A program made the translations under genes and the position numbers. Under the pieces are notes generated by a model. It worked only from the letters and a program-made list of their open reading frames with translations, did not search any database and was not told where the DNA came from. Of a DNA stretch of 64,000 nucleotides, positions 28,141 through 38,039 are shown one piece after another; position 1 is the first letter of the stretch, and each line of letters opens with the position of its first letter. Source of the DNA: Albidovulum sp. (GTDB lineage: Bacteria > Pseudomonadota > Alphaproteobacteria > Rhodobacterales > Rhodobacteraceae); NCBI GenBank assembly GCA_028823855.1, contig JAPPFL010000011.1:1-64000 (forward strand), read 5' to 3'.

Positions 28141-29935
28141 GATCGGCTAAAGTGCCGGGTCAAAGGCCAGTCGCCCAATTAGACCTAGGCCGTATTTTGG
28201 CAGACGAATCAAAATTGATCCGGCCGGCTCGGTTCGACCGCTTAGGAAGCAGAATTCCTTGACGATGCCGTTTTCAGGCGGACAACATTCGATCACCGCG
28301 CAAAGCTGAAATGCGAATCCAATAGGATTGCCAAGCAGCTAAATCACTTTGAGAGGCAGCGATCGCAGCCTCGCATGGTCCGCCCTAAAATCCCTCAATT
28401 TCCGTCTAATCCAGTGGCGCCGTAGAATTCTCATTGCCGCTCGCCTGCGGGAACCGAGCCAAATGAACTGAAATATGGTCGGCTTTGGCAACAAAGCAAA
28501 CTCGAACCCTTGATTCAGCCATCTTGCGCTGTCGCAAGTCGGCCGCTTTTTGCGGACGAAATGCGATAGGGGCAACTTGCAAGAACTGAGAAGACAGAAA
28601 ACATCCCAAGGTTGACGCGGATGCGGGGTTTTGAATTCTGTGAGCAGGCGTCTGGCCGTTGAGCGGCTCCTGGCGAGGTCGGCAGGCCGAGGCACGTCCG
28701 GCGCCCGGCGATACCGAAGCGGCTGGCGAGGTAGTCCCGGTACGAACCGTCCAGCGCGGCGCAGGTTTTCATCGCCTATAGACATCCGTCCCAGGCGGCG
28801 CGCCCCTTTTCGCTTCCGGTGAGGAAAGAGAGCTTTCGCCGGGTGAATTGAGCACGGATGTCCAGCTCGGCGGCGTTCGATGATCCAGGACCTCGAGGTG
28901 TCGATAGGGGCGTAAAAGCGCGGGATTCTGGCGATTCGCCGCGCTTTTGCAGGATTGTTCTTTCAATTGAATAGCGCAACGATGATTCCTTGGGGAGTTG
29001 TCCACGGTGGCTGGATGGCGCGATCCAGTTGGCCGCGGGCGCAACTCGTGCATGCCTGTGCCTGTATTCGCGACTTGCGTCGTCCTGCCGGAGTCGCTAA
29101 CGCGCCGTTCAGCGGCCGGCCGAGCGATTTTTCGCGTGCGTCGGCCTTGCTTCGAAAATTGTCCCCAGGGACGCGGTCAGTCGCGAAATGCCGGGATCTT
29201 GCACCGATTTCGACGGAATCAAGTAACATTTTGATGCATTTTATTTTTTTCAGTGCCGATCCTGCGCTTCCCTGCATTTTTGAAAATCCCGCAGAGGCCT
29301 CGCGTTCGTGTCGCAACTCGCATTGTGCATGCCCGGCTCGGCATCGTTCGCTCGAGTATTTTGCGCCTGCAGCGGTCCGGCATAATTCTGCAATGCGTCG
29401 ACGGGCTTTTTGCCAATGTCGTCGCAAGAGATGCGCAGGTCTCCCGCCTTCGTTGCCGATCGCTCTTTGCCCGGTCTCGCCGCCCGGTTCCGCCAATGGT
29501 TTCCGTGAGCTACGCAGTGTTCCATATAGCGTGGCTTGGATCGTTAGGGCATTCCCCACTCGAGTTGTCCGCACTTGCCTTGTTTTGGTAGGGCAATTTG
29601 GGCCGGCGATGCGACTCTTGCTCCAAGCGGGACTCTGCTCGCGATTGGCGCGCAGGTTTGATTTTTCTATGCCGAATTCACTGATCCGCTACGCCTAACC
29701 GCAAAGAATTCCCATGCTGGCGAAGGAGTATATCGCGTGAGTTTTGGATGCGGAGCGAAATCGCATTCAGCTCGTCTTGATGGCGCTTCGATATGATCAA
29801 GAAAATCGGTACCATGCATAGGCGTTGTTAAATTTCAACAAGGCGCACTGCGGTTCAATTTACGGCTGATGGGGCTGAGATGCATCGAAGGCTTGATGCG
29901 ACGGGCGTTCGCATACCCGTTGAAAGGAAGGTCCG
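28141..29935. other. 1.8 kb without an intact gene
   Basis: No supportable gene is seen. Around 28950-29300 on the plus strand, short pieces in shifting frames faintly recall the N-terminal part of IS4-type transposases. The match is too weak to annotate. The rest has scattered arginine-rich frames typical of non-coding GC-rich DNA. Confidence 0.5.
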
Positions 29936-31012
29936 CTACCTGTTCGGGTCTGCAAGAGCGCCCGGCCACTTAGGCGGGGCCGACGAGTTTCGGAGTATCA
30001 GCTGTACTTCGACCAACACGTGAGTCGCCACTTCGTTTCCATTCAGTTTTCCGAGAATGTACCCTGCGGCATCGGCCCCCATTTCCTCCGCCGGAACGTC
30101 GACCGTCGTAAGCGGCGGGTTGGAGTGCGCCGCATATTCGAGATTATCGAAACCGACAACGGAAATATCGCCCGGGATTTCCATCCCTTTCGCGGCGCAT
30201 TCTATCAGGGCTCCCAGAGCGAGAACGTCGTTTCCGCAAATAATCGCGGTTGGCCGCGGGTTTCCCCGCGACAAAAGAAGCGCACAGGCTCTTCGACCGT
30301 TGGATATCGAATACGGCCGTTCGGCGACCATGGATTCCGGCAACTCGATCCCGTGTCTCAGAAGCTCCGCTCGAATCCCTTCGAGCCGCCTTGTCGTGCG
30401 ATCATTGTCCTTCGTGATTCCGGAAATGACGCAAATATTCTTGTGCCCCAGATGCACCAAGTGCTGCGCCGCCTTTGCCGCTGCCGCGGAATTGTCGAAT
30501 CCCACGGTCGGATAGGCGCTTGCGGCGTTATAAACATACGTATTGACGAATGGAACTTCGTACTGATCCAGTAAATCGTAGAGCTTCGGCCGGTGCCGGT
30601 CTCCGACAAGGATCAAAGCCTCGGCCCCGCGCTCAAGAAGCAATCTCGCCTCTTTTAGCTCCGCATCCAGATCGTAGTCGAATGTTGCGATCAATGTTGA
30701 GATGCCGGCCTCCGAGAATTTGCCATTGGCGGCTCCGACCAGCCGGGCGTAAAGCGCATAGTCCAAAGTCGGGATCAGAACGCCGACCATGTGCGAGCGC
30801 TGCGAGCGAAGCGCGCGCGCCGCGTGGTTGCGCACATAGCCAAGTTCGAGCATCGCGTTTTCGATCCGAGCCCGCCTTTCGGGGGATACCTTTTCCGGAT
30901 AGTTGATTGCGCGAGATATCGTCGCAGGCGCGCAGCCCGCAAGTTTGGCAACATCCGTTATGCGAACCCGAGACGGATCATCTTGAAATCGTTTTCTCGT
31001 ATCAGACGCCAT
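29936..31012 (-). CDS. LacI-family regulator of the galactarate locus
   Basis: The product has 358 residues. The DNA-binding region VRITDVAKLAGCAPATISRAINYPEKVS and hinge (ARALRSQRSHMVGVLIP) are standard for the family, read here as ITDVAKLAG and APATISRAIN. The effector domain follows with the DISVVGFDNLE signature. An upstream frame adds 25 residues, but the ATG at 31012 gives the usual family start. The gene is divergent from the TRAP transporter and galactarate dehydratase genes, so it most likely represses them and is induced by a sugar acid. A symmetric candidate operator overlaps the divergent promoter. Confidence 0.92.
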   Translation of the reverse strand: MASDTRKRFQDDPSRVRITDVAKLAGCAPATISRAINYPEKVSPERRARIENAMLELGYVRNHAARALRSQRSHMVGVLIPTLDYALYARLVGAANGKFSEAGISTLIATFDYDLDAELKEARLLLERGAEALILVGDRHRPKLYDLLDQYEVPFVNTYVYNAASAYPTVGFDNSAAAAKAAQHLVHLGHKNICVISGITKDNDRTTRRLEGIRAELLRHGIELPESMVAERPYSISNGRRACALLLSRGNPRPTAIICGNDVLALGALIECAAKGMEIPGDISVVGFDNLEYAAHSNPPLTTVDVPAEEMGADAAGYILGKLNGNEVATHVLVEVQLILRNSSAPPKWPGALADPNR

Positions 31013-31078
31013 TTTAGCGAACCTATGTCCAAACAAACCGCTTTTTATCAGATAGTTGGCCTTTTGGGAAGAACGGTC

Positions 31079-31115
31079 TTGACTCAAGAATCGCGTCGTC
31101 GTAAAATCGATTTCA
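31079..31115 (+). promoter_or_regulatory. Promoter with candidate LacI operator for the TRAP operon
   Basis: TTGACT at 31079-31084 and TAAAAT at 31102-31107 are 17 bases apart. The near-perfect palindrome TAAAATCGATTTCA at 31102-31115, with a central CG as LacI-family sites usually have, overlaps the -10 element and start region. The promoter is directly visible. The operator assignment is inference. Confidence 0.78.
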
Positions 31116-31143
31116 ATGGAAGTGGCGAGAGCCCGGGGGGAGA

Positions 31144-31647
31144 ATGTCGCAATCGGAAGTTAGGCAGAAGTCGAGGATTCTGTCGGCGCTTCTGAGTTTG
31201 GCTGCGTACTCTATCTTTCTTATTTCCGTATTGATGGTTGTGGTCACTCTGGCTCAGGTGGTCTTTAGATACGTCATCGCGGCTCCGCTTCCCTGGTCCG
31301 AAGAACTTGCAAGGTATTGCTTCGTGTGGATTGTCTTTCTGGGCGGAGCGATTGGCCTATCCCGAGGCATACATCTCGGCGTCGACCTGTTCGTCAACTT
31401 GCTTCCGGACAGGTTCCGACCGGGTCTCGAGGCGCTATCGAACGCATTCATCGCGGTCTTCGCAGCAACAGTCGTTTACGCGAGCTATCCGGTCATCAAC
31501 ATGAACATGCTGCAGCGCTCGCCGGCCCTTGGCGTGCAGATGTCATGGATCTACATCGCGATCCCGATCTCCATGTGTCTGATCTTTCTGATCTGCCTGG
31601 AGCGCATTGTCGCTATCCTTCGCGCTAGCAGAGAGCAGAAGGGTTAG
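31144..31647 (+). CDS. TRAP transporter small permease (DctQ)
   Basis: The product has 167 residues with four predicted membrane helices. The DctQ hallmark RYVIAAPLPWSEELARYCFVW is present (seen as PLPWSEELAR), followed by GLSRGIHLGVD. The subunit sits in the inner membrane beside DctM and contacts the periplasmic binding protein. The large permease starts nine bases downstream, so the two are co-translated. Start ATG follows CGGGGGGAGA. Cargo is probably an aldaric acid such as galactarate, given the dehydratase in the same cluster. Confidence 0.93.
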   Translation: MSQSEVRQKSRILSALLSLAAYSIFLISVLMVVVTLAQVVFRYVIAAPLPWSEELARYCFVWIVFLGGAIGLSRGIHLGVDLFVNLLPDRFRPGLEALSNAFIAVFAATVVYASYPVINMNMLQRSPALGVQMSWIYIAIPISMCLIFLICLERIVAILRASREQKG

Positions 31648-31655
31648 GCGTTTCG

Positions 31656-32933
31656 ATGTTGACGATCCTCTTCATCTCATTCTTCATTCTCTTGCTAATA
31701 AACATACCGATCGCCTTTGCGCTGGGCATCGCGGCGGCATTGACGCTGGCATTTGACGGCACGCTTCCGCTCAACAGCATTGTCACCCGCGCCTTCGTGG
31801 GCGTCGACTCTTTCACGCTCTTGGCAATCCCGTTTTTCATTATTGCGGGCGAATTGATGAACGCCTGCGGAATTACGGAGCGCATCGTAACTTTCTCAAG
31901 GTCGCTTGTCGGGCATATTCGCGGTGGACTGGCCCATGTCACCATAGTGTCTAACATGTTCTTTTCAGGTATCTCGGGGTCGGCAACCGCTGACGCATCG
32001 GCGCTTGGATCCATGATGATCCCGGCGATGAAAAAAAATGGCTTCGACGCCGACTATGCAGTCGCCGTCAATGCTTCGGCCAGTGCGATGGGGCCAATCA
32101 TTCCTCCCAGTATCATGATGGTGATCTATGGCTCCATCGCCAACGTTTCCATCGCGCAGCTATTTTTGGGCGGCTTCGTACCCGGACTGATGGTCGCCAT
32201 TGGCCTGATGATAATGGCCTACTACATAGCGACGAAGAGGAACTATCCAGCGCCAAAGCGCACGGAGCTTCCTCCTGTACTTCCTGCATTTCGGGATGCG
32301 CTATGGGCGCTCGCCATGCCCGTTATTATTTTGGGCGGGATATTCTCCGGGGTATTCACAGCCACGGAAGCGGGCGTGGTCGCAGTGGCATATGCGGTCC
32401 TGGTCGGCACGTTTGTGTACCGAACGCTGTCGTTCAAGCTTGTCAGGGAACTTCTAGTGAATGCGGCCGTGACAACGGCCGCGGCGATGTTTCTAATCGC
32501 GATGGCAACGTCCTTTGCGTGGCTGCTGGCCTGGGCCGGATTTGGAAAAACCGTGCTCGGCATTCTCGGAGGCATTTCGACCAACCCGACAATCGCGGTC
32601 CTGCTCATTCTGGCCTTCATACTGGTCCTCGGACTTTTCATAGAGGGAATTCCGATTCTGATCATCTTCACGCCGGTATTACTCCCCGTCGTGAAGGGGC
32701 TCGGCATCGATCCTGTCTATTTCGGCGTTGTGCTGGTCATGGCGGTTGTAATTGGTTCGGTGACACCGCCCGTAGGCATCCTGACTTACATCTGCTGCGC
32801 AATTGCCGGGCTTACCATCTCTCAGGCCTTCCGGGCGCTGGTGCCTTTCTGCGCGGTGCTCATCGTCGTCCTAATCGCCGTGGCCCTGTTTCCAGGCCTA
32901 ATACTGACAATACCCGACCTTGTCGGCCGATAA
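31656..32933 (+). CDS. TRAP transporter large permease (DctM)
   Basis: The product has 425 residues and about twelve hydrophobic helices. DctM features include the GVDSFTLLAIPFFIIAGELM segment, SGSATADASALGSMMIPAM, ASASAMGPIIPPSIMMV and the late VTPPVGILTY. It forms the sodium-driven transport channel with DctQ and the binding protein encoded at 34223-35203. The M24 peptidase gene lies between the permease and the binding-protein gene, which breaks up the usual dctPQM order. Confidence 0.94.
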   Translation: MLTILFISFFILLLINIPIAFALGIAAALTLAFDGTLPLNSIVTRAFVGVDSFTLLAIPFFIIAGELMNACGITERIVTFSRSLVGHIRGGLAHVTIVSNMFFSGISGSATADASALGSMMIPAMKKNGFDADYAVAVNASASAMGPIIPPSIMMVIYGSIANVSIAQLFLGGFVPGLMVAIGLMIMAYYIATKRNYPAPKRTELPPVLPAFRDALWALAMPVIILGGIFSGVFTATEAGVVAVAYAVLVGTFVYRTLSFKLVRELLVNAAVTTAAAMFLIAMATSFAWLLAWAGFGKTVLGILGGISTNPTIAVLLILAFILVLGLFIEGIPILIIFTPVLLPVVKGLGIDPVYFGVVLVMAVVIGSVTPPVGILTYICCAIAGLTISQAFRALVPFCAVLIVVLIAVALFPGLILTIPDLVGR

Positions 32934-32960
32934 CAAGGCAAAGCTTAAAGGGAACCCGAC

Positions 32961-34118
32961 GTGAGAATCACCGATAAAGAACTAATGCAGAGGACCGAAA
33001 ACCTTAGGAGCCGAATGAAGACCGAGGGATACGATGCTCTCGTAATCTACTCCGACGAGTATCGTACAGGCCATTCGTCCTATATCACCAACTATAAACC
33101 GCTTAACGTGATCGAGGAATCCCCTCAGCTTGTCATCCTGATCGGGGAACTGGAGCCGGTTGTCCTCCTGGGACGCTTGAACGCATATGCGGCGAGGGAC
33201 CTTTGCTGGATCAAGGACATCCGCGGCATTCACCGTCCCTTTACAGATCTACCCGAAATCTTTGCGCCGATCGCCGGGCGGGAAAGCAAGATCGGGTTGA
33301 TCGGCAAGAATATCCTGCCATTCGAGATTTACGAGCAAATTTCCCAAGCCGTGCCCCTGGCATTGTTCGCATCGCGCGACGACATCATGCTGGACCTGCG
33401 AAAGATCAAAACCGAAACGGAAATCGCGCTAATGGAGCGCGCGGCAGAGATCAACGACGAGGTGCTGCGGCAAGCGGTAAGGCTGATCGAGGTCGGCATG
33501 ACCGAAATCCAGGTCGCCGGGGTTGCGGAAAACATCGCGCGCAAGCTCAATGCCGATATCGGCTCGGCGACCGTCGTCATGTCCGGGCCCAACACAAGGT
33601 ACCCCGCCTGGCGCGCGACGGACCGCAAGATCGAACCCGGCGATTTCGTCATGCTGGATTTCAATCCGGCTTTCGGAAATTATTGCAACGACGGGGGCAT
33701 TACCATTCTGATGCCCGGCGCCGACCGGGAACAGGAGCGAGCGCTGGTCGTTGGCCACAAAGCGCTGAAAAAGGTTATCCCTGCAATTCGCCCCGGATTC
33801 ACCGCTCGGTCCATATTCGACACGTTGCTGGCCGAACTGGAGCCTGAGGGCCTAGCGGAGCATTTCACGCCCTACGCCGAGGGTTTGCGAGGCGTTGGCC
33901 ATGCCGTCGGACTCGACGTTGTGGAACCGCCAAACCTCAGCTCCGACAGTGATTTCGAGCTGGAGGCGGGCATGACAATGGCCGTCAAGCTTGACCTGCA
34001 CGATCTGGTAGGCGGCGGATATCGTATCGAGGTCGTGGTTGCAGTCACCGAAGACGGTGTTCGGCCGCTGAACAAGCTGGTGCTCGAAGAGCAGGATGAT
34101 TTCGCGGTGCAGCGTTGA
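32961..34118 (+). CDS. M24-family (Xaa-Pro peptidase/creatinase-like) protein
   Basis: The product has 385 residues, starts at GTG after AAAGGGAA and lies 27 bases after dctM. It has a creatinase N-terminal domain (about 1-140) and a pita-bread M24 domain. Metal-ligand positions Asp-Asp (MLDFNPAFGNYCND), His (GVGHAVGLDVVE) and the last Glu (RIEVVVAVTEDG) are present. The position that normally carries the other Glu (TxEPG) reads AVKLDLHD, so the full dimetal site may be missing. That makes a creatinase-like or other non-peptidase hydrolysis possible. Its place in a sugar-acid operon is unexplained. Confidence 0.85.
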   Translation: MRITDKELMQRTENLRSRMKTEGYDALVIYSDEYRTGHSSYITNYKPLNVIEESPQLVILIGELEPVVLLGRLNAYAARDLCWIKDIRGIHRPFTDLPEIFAPIAGRESKIGLIGKNILPFEIYEQISQAVPLALFASRDDIMLDLRKIKTETEIALMERAAEINDEVLRQAVRLIEVGMTEIQVAGVAENIARKLNADIGSATVVMSGPNTRYPAWRATDRKIEPGDFVMLDFNPAFGNYCNDGGITILMPGADREQERALVVGHKALKKVIPAIRPGFTARSIFDTLLAELEPEGLAEHFTPYAEGLRGVGHAVGLDVVEPPNLSSDSDFELEAGMTMAVKLDLHDLVGGGYRIEVVVAVTEDGVRPLNKLVLEEQDDFAVQR

Positions 34119-34222
34119 TCGGCCACTACACAGAATTCCAACCCTAGAAGGGGAGGAAACCCCCGGTGCACGCGCCGGAAATTAAGCGGTAATATCATCC
34201 TTAAAATGGAAGGAAAACGAAG

Positions 34223-35203
34223 ATGATAAGAAGAACTTTACTCCAAGGCGTCGGAACGGCCGTCGCCCTTTCAGTGGCGACGCTGGCGCAGCCTGCGTTC
34301 TCCGCCGACATGACCATCCGCGTGGCGTCGGTCACAGGCCCATCTCACCACCACAACGTAGCGCTGCGCTGGTTCGCCGACCGCGTAGCCGCGCGAGACG
34401 CCGGTCTGAGCATCGAAGTGCTCGACGGAGCGCAGCTTGGAGGCGAGCGAGACTATATCGAAGGCATGATGCTGGGCAGCATCCAGATGGCTCAGGTTTC
34501 CACCGCACCGGTCAGCGGTTTCATTCCCGAGTTTGACCTTTTCAGCCTGCCCTATCTGATCCGCGACACGGAACACTTCAAAAACGTTGTTTCGGGGCCG
34601 ATCGGCGAAAAATTCAGCGAATTGGCCGAAGGACGCGGGCTGAAGATTCTCGCCTGGTTCGACAACGGCTATCGCAATGTCTTCAACAAGGTTCGCCCGG
34701 TTGTCACTCCCGAAGACATGGACGGCTTGAAGATCCGCGTGATGGAAAGCCCGCTGATGGTGAACACGCTGAACGCGATGGGCGGTTCAGCAACCCCGAT
34801 GTCCTATAGCGAACTCTATACCGCTTTGGAACAAGGGGTACTGGACGGCGGCGAAAACGCTGCCGGCAACGTTCTGAACGACAAATTCTACGAGGTCACC
34901 GGCTACTTCTCAATGACGCAGCATTTCCGCCCGCCCGGAATCGTCGCGATCAGCTTGGGCACGTGGAATGGACTCTCTGCGGAACAGCAGGCCGTTCTGG
35001 TAGAGGAAGCCGCGGCGCTACAGGATTACGAAATCCAATTGACCGGAGAGGTCGGCGCAGCTGCTCTCGAAGAGCTGGAAGCCAAAGGAATGATGATCAA
35101 CGAAGCAGATGTCGCAGCGTTCCGGGAACGTATGGGACCGGTCTACGAAGATTTCATTTCCAAGCATGGCGGCGAACTTCTGGAGATGATTCAGAACACC
35201 TAA
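34223..35203 (+). CDS. TRAP transporter substrate-binding protein (DctP)
   Basis: The product has 326 residues with a signal peptide (RRTLLQGVGTAVALSVATLAQPAFSA) and the DctP core: GAQLGGERDYIEGMMLG, FSLPYLIRD, WFDNGYRNVFNKVRPV, the LKIRVMESPLM arginine that grips the substrate carboxylate, and LYTALEQGVLDGGEN. A good GGAAGGAAAACG binding site precedes the ATG. It captures the anionic substrate in the periplasm for DctQM. A hairpin follows the stop codon. Confidence 0.94.
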   Translation: MIRRTLLQGVGTAVALSVATLAQPAFSADMTIRVASVTGPSHHHNVALRWFADRVAARDAGLSIEVLDGAQLGGERDYIEGMMLGSIQMAQVSTAPVSGFIPEFDLFSLPYLIRDTEHFKNVVSGPIGEKFSELAEGRGLKILAWFDNGYRNVFNKVRPVVTPEDMDGLKIRVMESPLMVNTLNAMGGSATPMSYSELYTALEQGVLDGGENAAGNVLNDKFYEVTGYFSMTQHFRPPGIVAISLGTWNGLSAEQQAVLVEEAAALQDYEIQLTGEVGAAALEELEAKGMMINEADVAAFRERMGPVYEDFISKHGGELLEMIQNT

Positions 35204-35220
35204 TCGCAAGAATTCCAACC

Positions 35221-35252
35221 GGCGCGCGCAGGCATTGGACCCTGCCCGCGCC
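35221..35252 (+). terminator. GC hairpin after dctP
   Basis: The arms GGCGCGCGCAGG and CCTGCCCGCGCC pair except for one C-C mismatch around an eight-base loop. There is no T-run, so this may stabilise the upstream message or weaken read-through into the dehydratase gene. Confidence 0.55.
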
Positions 35253-35485
35253 GTTCGGGACCGATATATCGGCTGTACGTTGCGCGGCTGCTGTTCAAAA
35301 CAAAGCACGGTATCGACCCTGAGAAAGAGAGCGAGGCCCGAGCGGTTGCCTTGGGGCTGTCCATTTCCTCGAAATCCGCTGCGAACGCAAAATCGATCGC
35401 ACATTCGATTCGGGATTTCGCGTCGAATTGCAACAAATGGATCTTGTCCTTGCGTTCGCCGACGCGCGTCAAATGAAATTTTCCC

Positions 35486-37039
35486 ATGACTGAGCCTGCG
35501 CTCCTTATCCGCATGAATCCTGCAGACAATGTCGCAGTAGTCGCCAATGATGGCGGCCTGCGCGAAGGGACTACCGTCGATGGCCTGGCACTCAGACATC
35601 ACGTGCCGCAGGCCCATAAAGTTGCACTTGCTCCATTATCAGCCGGTGATCCGGTACGTCGCTATGGCGCCGTTATCGGTTACGCCAAAGAGTCCATTCC
35701 CGCGGGCGGACTGGTCAATGAAACCAATCTTGAGTTGCCGCATGCGCCGTCGCTCGAAAGTCTGACATTCGCCGGCCGAGCGGCAAAAGCGGTTGAGCCG
35801 CTGAACGGGTATGCTTTTCGGGGATTTCGAAACGACGACGGAAGTGTCGGCACCAGAAATATTTTAGCTATAACAAACACCGTGCAATGCGTCTCGGGAA
35901 TCGTCGGTCACGCAGTCGAGAGAATCCGCTGCGAGTTGCTTCCGCGATTTCCGCATGTAGACGATGTTGTCGCGCTCGACCACACCTATGGCTGCGGTGT
36001 TGCCATTGATGCCCCGGGGGCCGCGATTCCAATTCGCACGCTGCACAATATTGCGCGCAATCCGAACTTCGCGGGCTTGACTATGGTGGTAAGCCTAGGC
36101 TGTGAAAAGCTGCAGCCGTCAATGCTGTTCCCCGAAACATTCGATACATTACCCGATATTTCGAAACCGGCGAGCGATCCCGCCGGCCTCGTGATTCTAC
36201 AAGATGAATCCCATGTCGGCTTTGAGGCAATGATCGGTTCAATTCTTCAGACTTCCGAGCGGCAGTTGACCCTGCTCGACAGGCGGCGGCGAAAAAGGTG
36301 CCCGGCCTCCGACCTCGTCGTCGGCCTACAGTGCGGTGGCAGCGATTCCCTTTCCGGGGTGACGGCCAACCCGGCGCTTGGCCATGCTGCCGATCTTGTC
36401 GTACGGGCGGGGGGAACGGTTATATTCTCGGAAGTCACTGAGGTTCGCGATGGAATCGATCAGCTTATTCGGCGCGCCGCATCGCCCGAAATCGCCGCGG
36501 AACTTGCTCGGCAAATGGAATGGTATGATCATTACCTGTCATGCGGCCAGTCCGATCGCAGCGCCAATACGACGCCCGGCAACAAGAAGGGCGGGTTGTC
36601 AAACGTTGTCGAAAAAGCGCTGGGATCGATCGCTAAGTCCGGATCCATGCCTATAAACGGCGTAATCCCGCCCGGCGAGCGTGCGCAGGGAAGCGGATTG
36701 CTGTTCGCCGCGACGCCAGCGTCGGATTTTATTTGCGGCACTCTACAGCTTGCAGCGGGCATGAATGTTCATGTCTTCACAACGGGGCAAGGCACGCCAT
36801 ACGGGCTGGCGGAAGTCCCGGTCGTCAAAGTGGCATCCCGCAGCGAATTGGCAAAACGTTGGCATGATTTGATGGACATTGATGCGGGTCGGATCGTATC
36901 CGCCGGCCAGACGATTGAAAGCATGGGGCAGTCGATGTTCGAAAAGATGCTGGCAATCGCCAGCGGCGAAAGAACCTGCGCTGAGCGCCTTGGCCTCCAC
37001 AATCAGCTCGCCCTGTTCAACCCGGGACCCGTAACATAA
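35486..37039 (+). CDS. garD: Galactarate dehydratase
   Basis: The product has 517 residues, close to E. coli GarD. An N-terminal SAF-like domain is followed by the UxaA/GarD catalytic part with NDDGSVGTRNILAITNTVQC (seen in part as DGSVGTRNILAI), HTYGCGVAIDAPGA, SLGCEKLQPSMLFP and LQCGGSDSLSG. The HTYGCGVAIDAP block favours galactarate over altronate dehydratase. The enzyme dehydrates galactarate to 5-keto-4-deoxyglucarate in the cytoplasm. No gene for the following aldolase or reductase is visible. It is the last gene of the LacI-TRAP cluster and its binding site is weak. Confidence 0.88.
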   Translation: MTEPALLIRMNPADNVAVVANDGGLREGTTVDGLALRHHVPQAHKVALAPLSAGDPVRRYGAVIGYAKESIPAGGLVNETNLELPHAPSLESLTFAGRAAKAVEPLNGYAFRGFRNDDGSVGTRNILAITNTVQCVSGIVGHAVERIRCELLPRFPHVDDVVALDHTYGCGVAIDAPGAAIPIRTLHNIARNPNFAGLTMVVSLGCEKLQPSMLFPETFDTLPDISKPASDPAGLVILQDESHVGFEAMIGSILQTSERQLTLLDRRRRKRCPASDLVVGLQCGGSDSLSGVTANPALGHAADLVVRAGGTVIFSEVTEVRDGIDQLIRRAASPEIAAELARQMEWYDHYLSCGQSDRSANTTPGNKKGGLSNVVEKALGSIAKSGSMPINGVIPPGERAQGSGLLFAATPASDFICGTLQLAAGMNVHVFTTGQGTPYGLAEVPVVKVASRSELAKRWHDLMDIDAGRIVSAGQTIESMGQSMFEKMLAIASGERTCAERLGLHNQLALFNPGPVT

Positions 37040-38039
37040 CGCGTTCGGATCTTTGGGTTCAATGGCAGAAACGTGAACATACATCGAATTACATTGCCAG
37101 ATTGCGGTGATAGCACAGGTCGTCAGGCGCCGCCCGTCTTCACCACTTCGAACAATGCGATCGGGCCAGCCATGCCCCTTCCCTTACCTATCTCCTGAGG
37201 AGAAGTAACGCCGGAGCGCGAACACCGCAAGGAAGATGATTTTTGGCGGCATTCACCCTTTCAGCGTCCGGCCCCACGACGAAAGCGATCTTGAACCGCC
37301 GCTCGCGCTCTGCGAACAGAGCGCCTAGCCCTGCTCAAGAATTATCCGACGCAAGATCAACTCTAATTTCAACTGCACATCTCCGTTACCCCGGATAAAA
37401 TTCGCCCTGCCATCCTGTTTCTCGACCCGTCTACGCCCTTCTCAAGGCGGCGACAGCTCGCTCACACGCGGCAAAGCGGATGGCATATCCCTTCACGGAA
37501 ATTCGTCGCTTCAATCTGGCGACGCCTAGGTCGGCACCTAACGGCTGCAATGCGCGCCGACCGTTTGAGGATGGCAGTCAAACCGAAATTTTTGACCACT
37601 TAAAGCGAGTTAACGGAAATCACGCGGTTGGCGGTATTTCCAGGATTCCTCATTGGCCTATTCAGATGGAATCCACGAACCGGTAGTAGATCCGTTCCAA
37701 AACATGCTAACCTTATGAGTTTTAATCATAACTCTTTGTTAATAAAACCTTTTTTATAGAGAGCTTAATTCCCGCGCCACTCTCCGCATCAGGAAACGGC
37801 AGGCAGCCAGCCAGCACTAGGCCAGCGAACTCTCGAGGCTGCGCTCGCAGTCCTTGGACAACCGCCGACGGCGCGACATCCAGGCGAAAGTCCGTAATGC
37901 CGACATCCGGACAATGCCGCGTCGACAGCTAGAGTCGCTGAAGGCTTTGGCCGTCGCACGCAGCAAGTAGGCATAATCGGAGGGCTTTGAGAAAGGCCAT
38001 GAGCTTGCCGGGCGGCCGATATCGTCCCGCCGACACATC
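37040..38039. other. Spacer between garD and the recombinase remnants
   Basis: No intact gene is seen. The minus strand from about 38040 down to 37800 holds a short arginine-rich frame that continues from the third recombinase remnant but has no family I recognise. An AT-rich break occurs at 37700-37760 and may mark the edge of the inserted element. Confidence 0.45.

Noticed and set aside
28955-29300. Possible IS4-type transposase remnant
   Set aside because: A few residues in shifting frames recall the family, but there is no continuous block and no DDE motif. Too weak to annotate without a translated search.
28963-29574. 203-codon minus-strand frame
   Set aside because: Arg/Ala-rich with no motif or binding site. 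It is typical of open frames in GC-rich spacer DNA.
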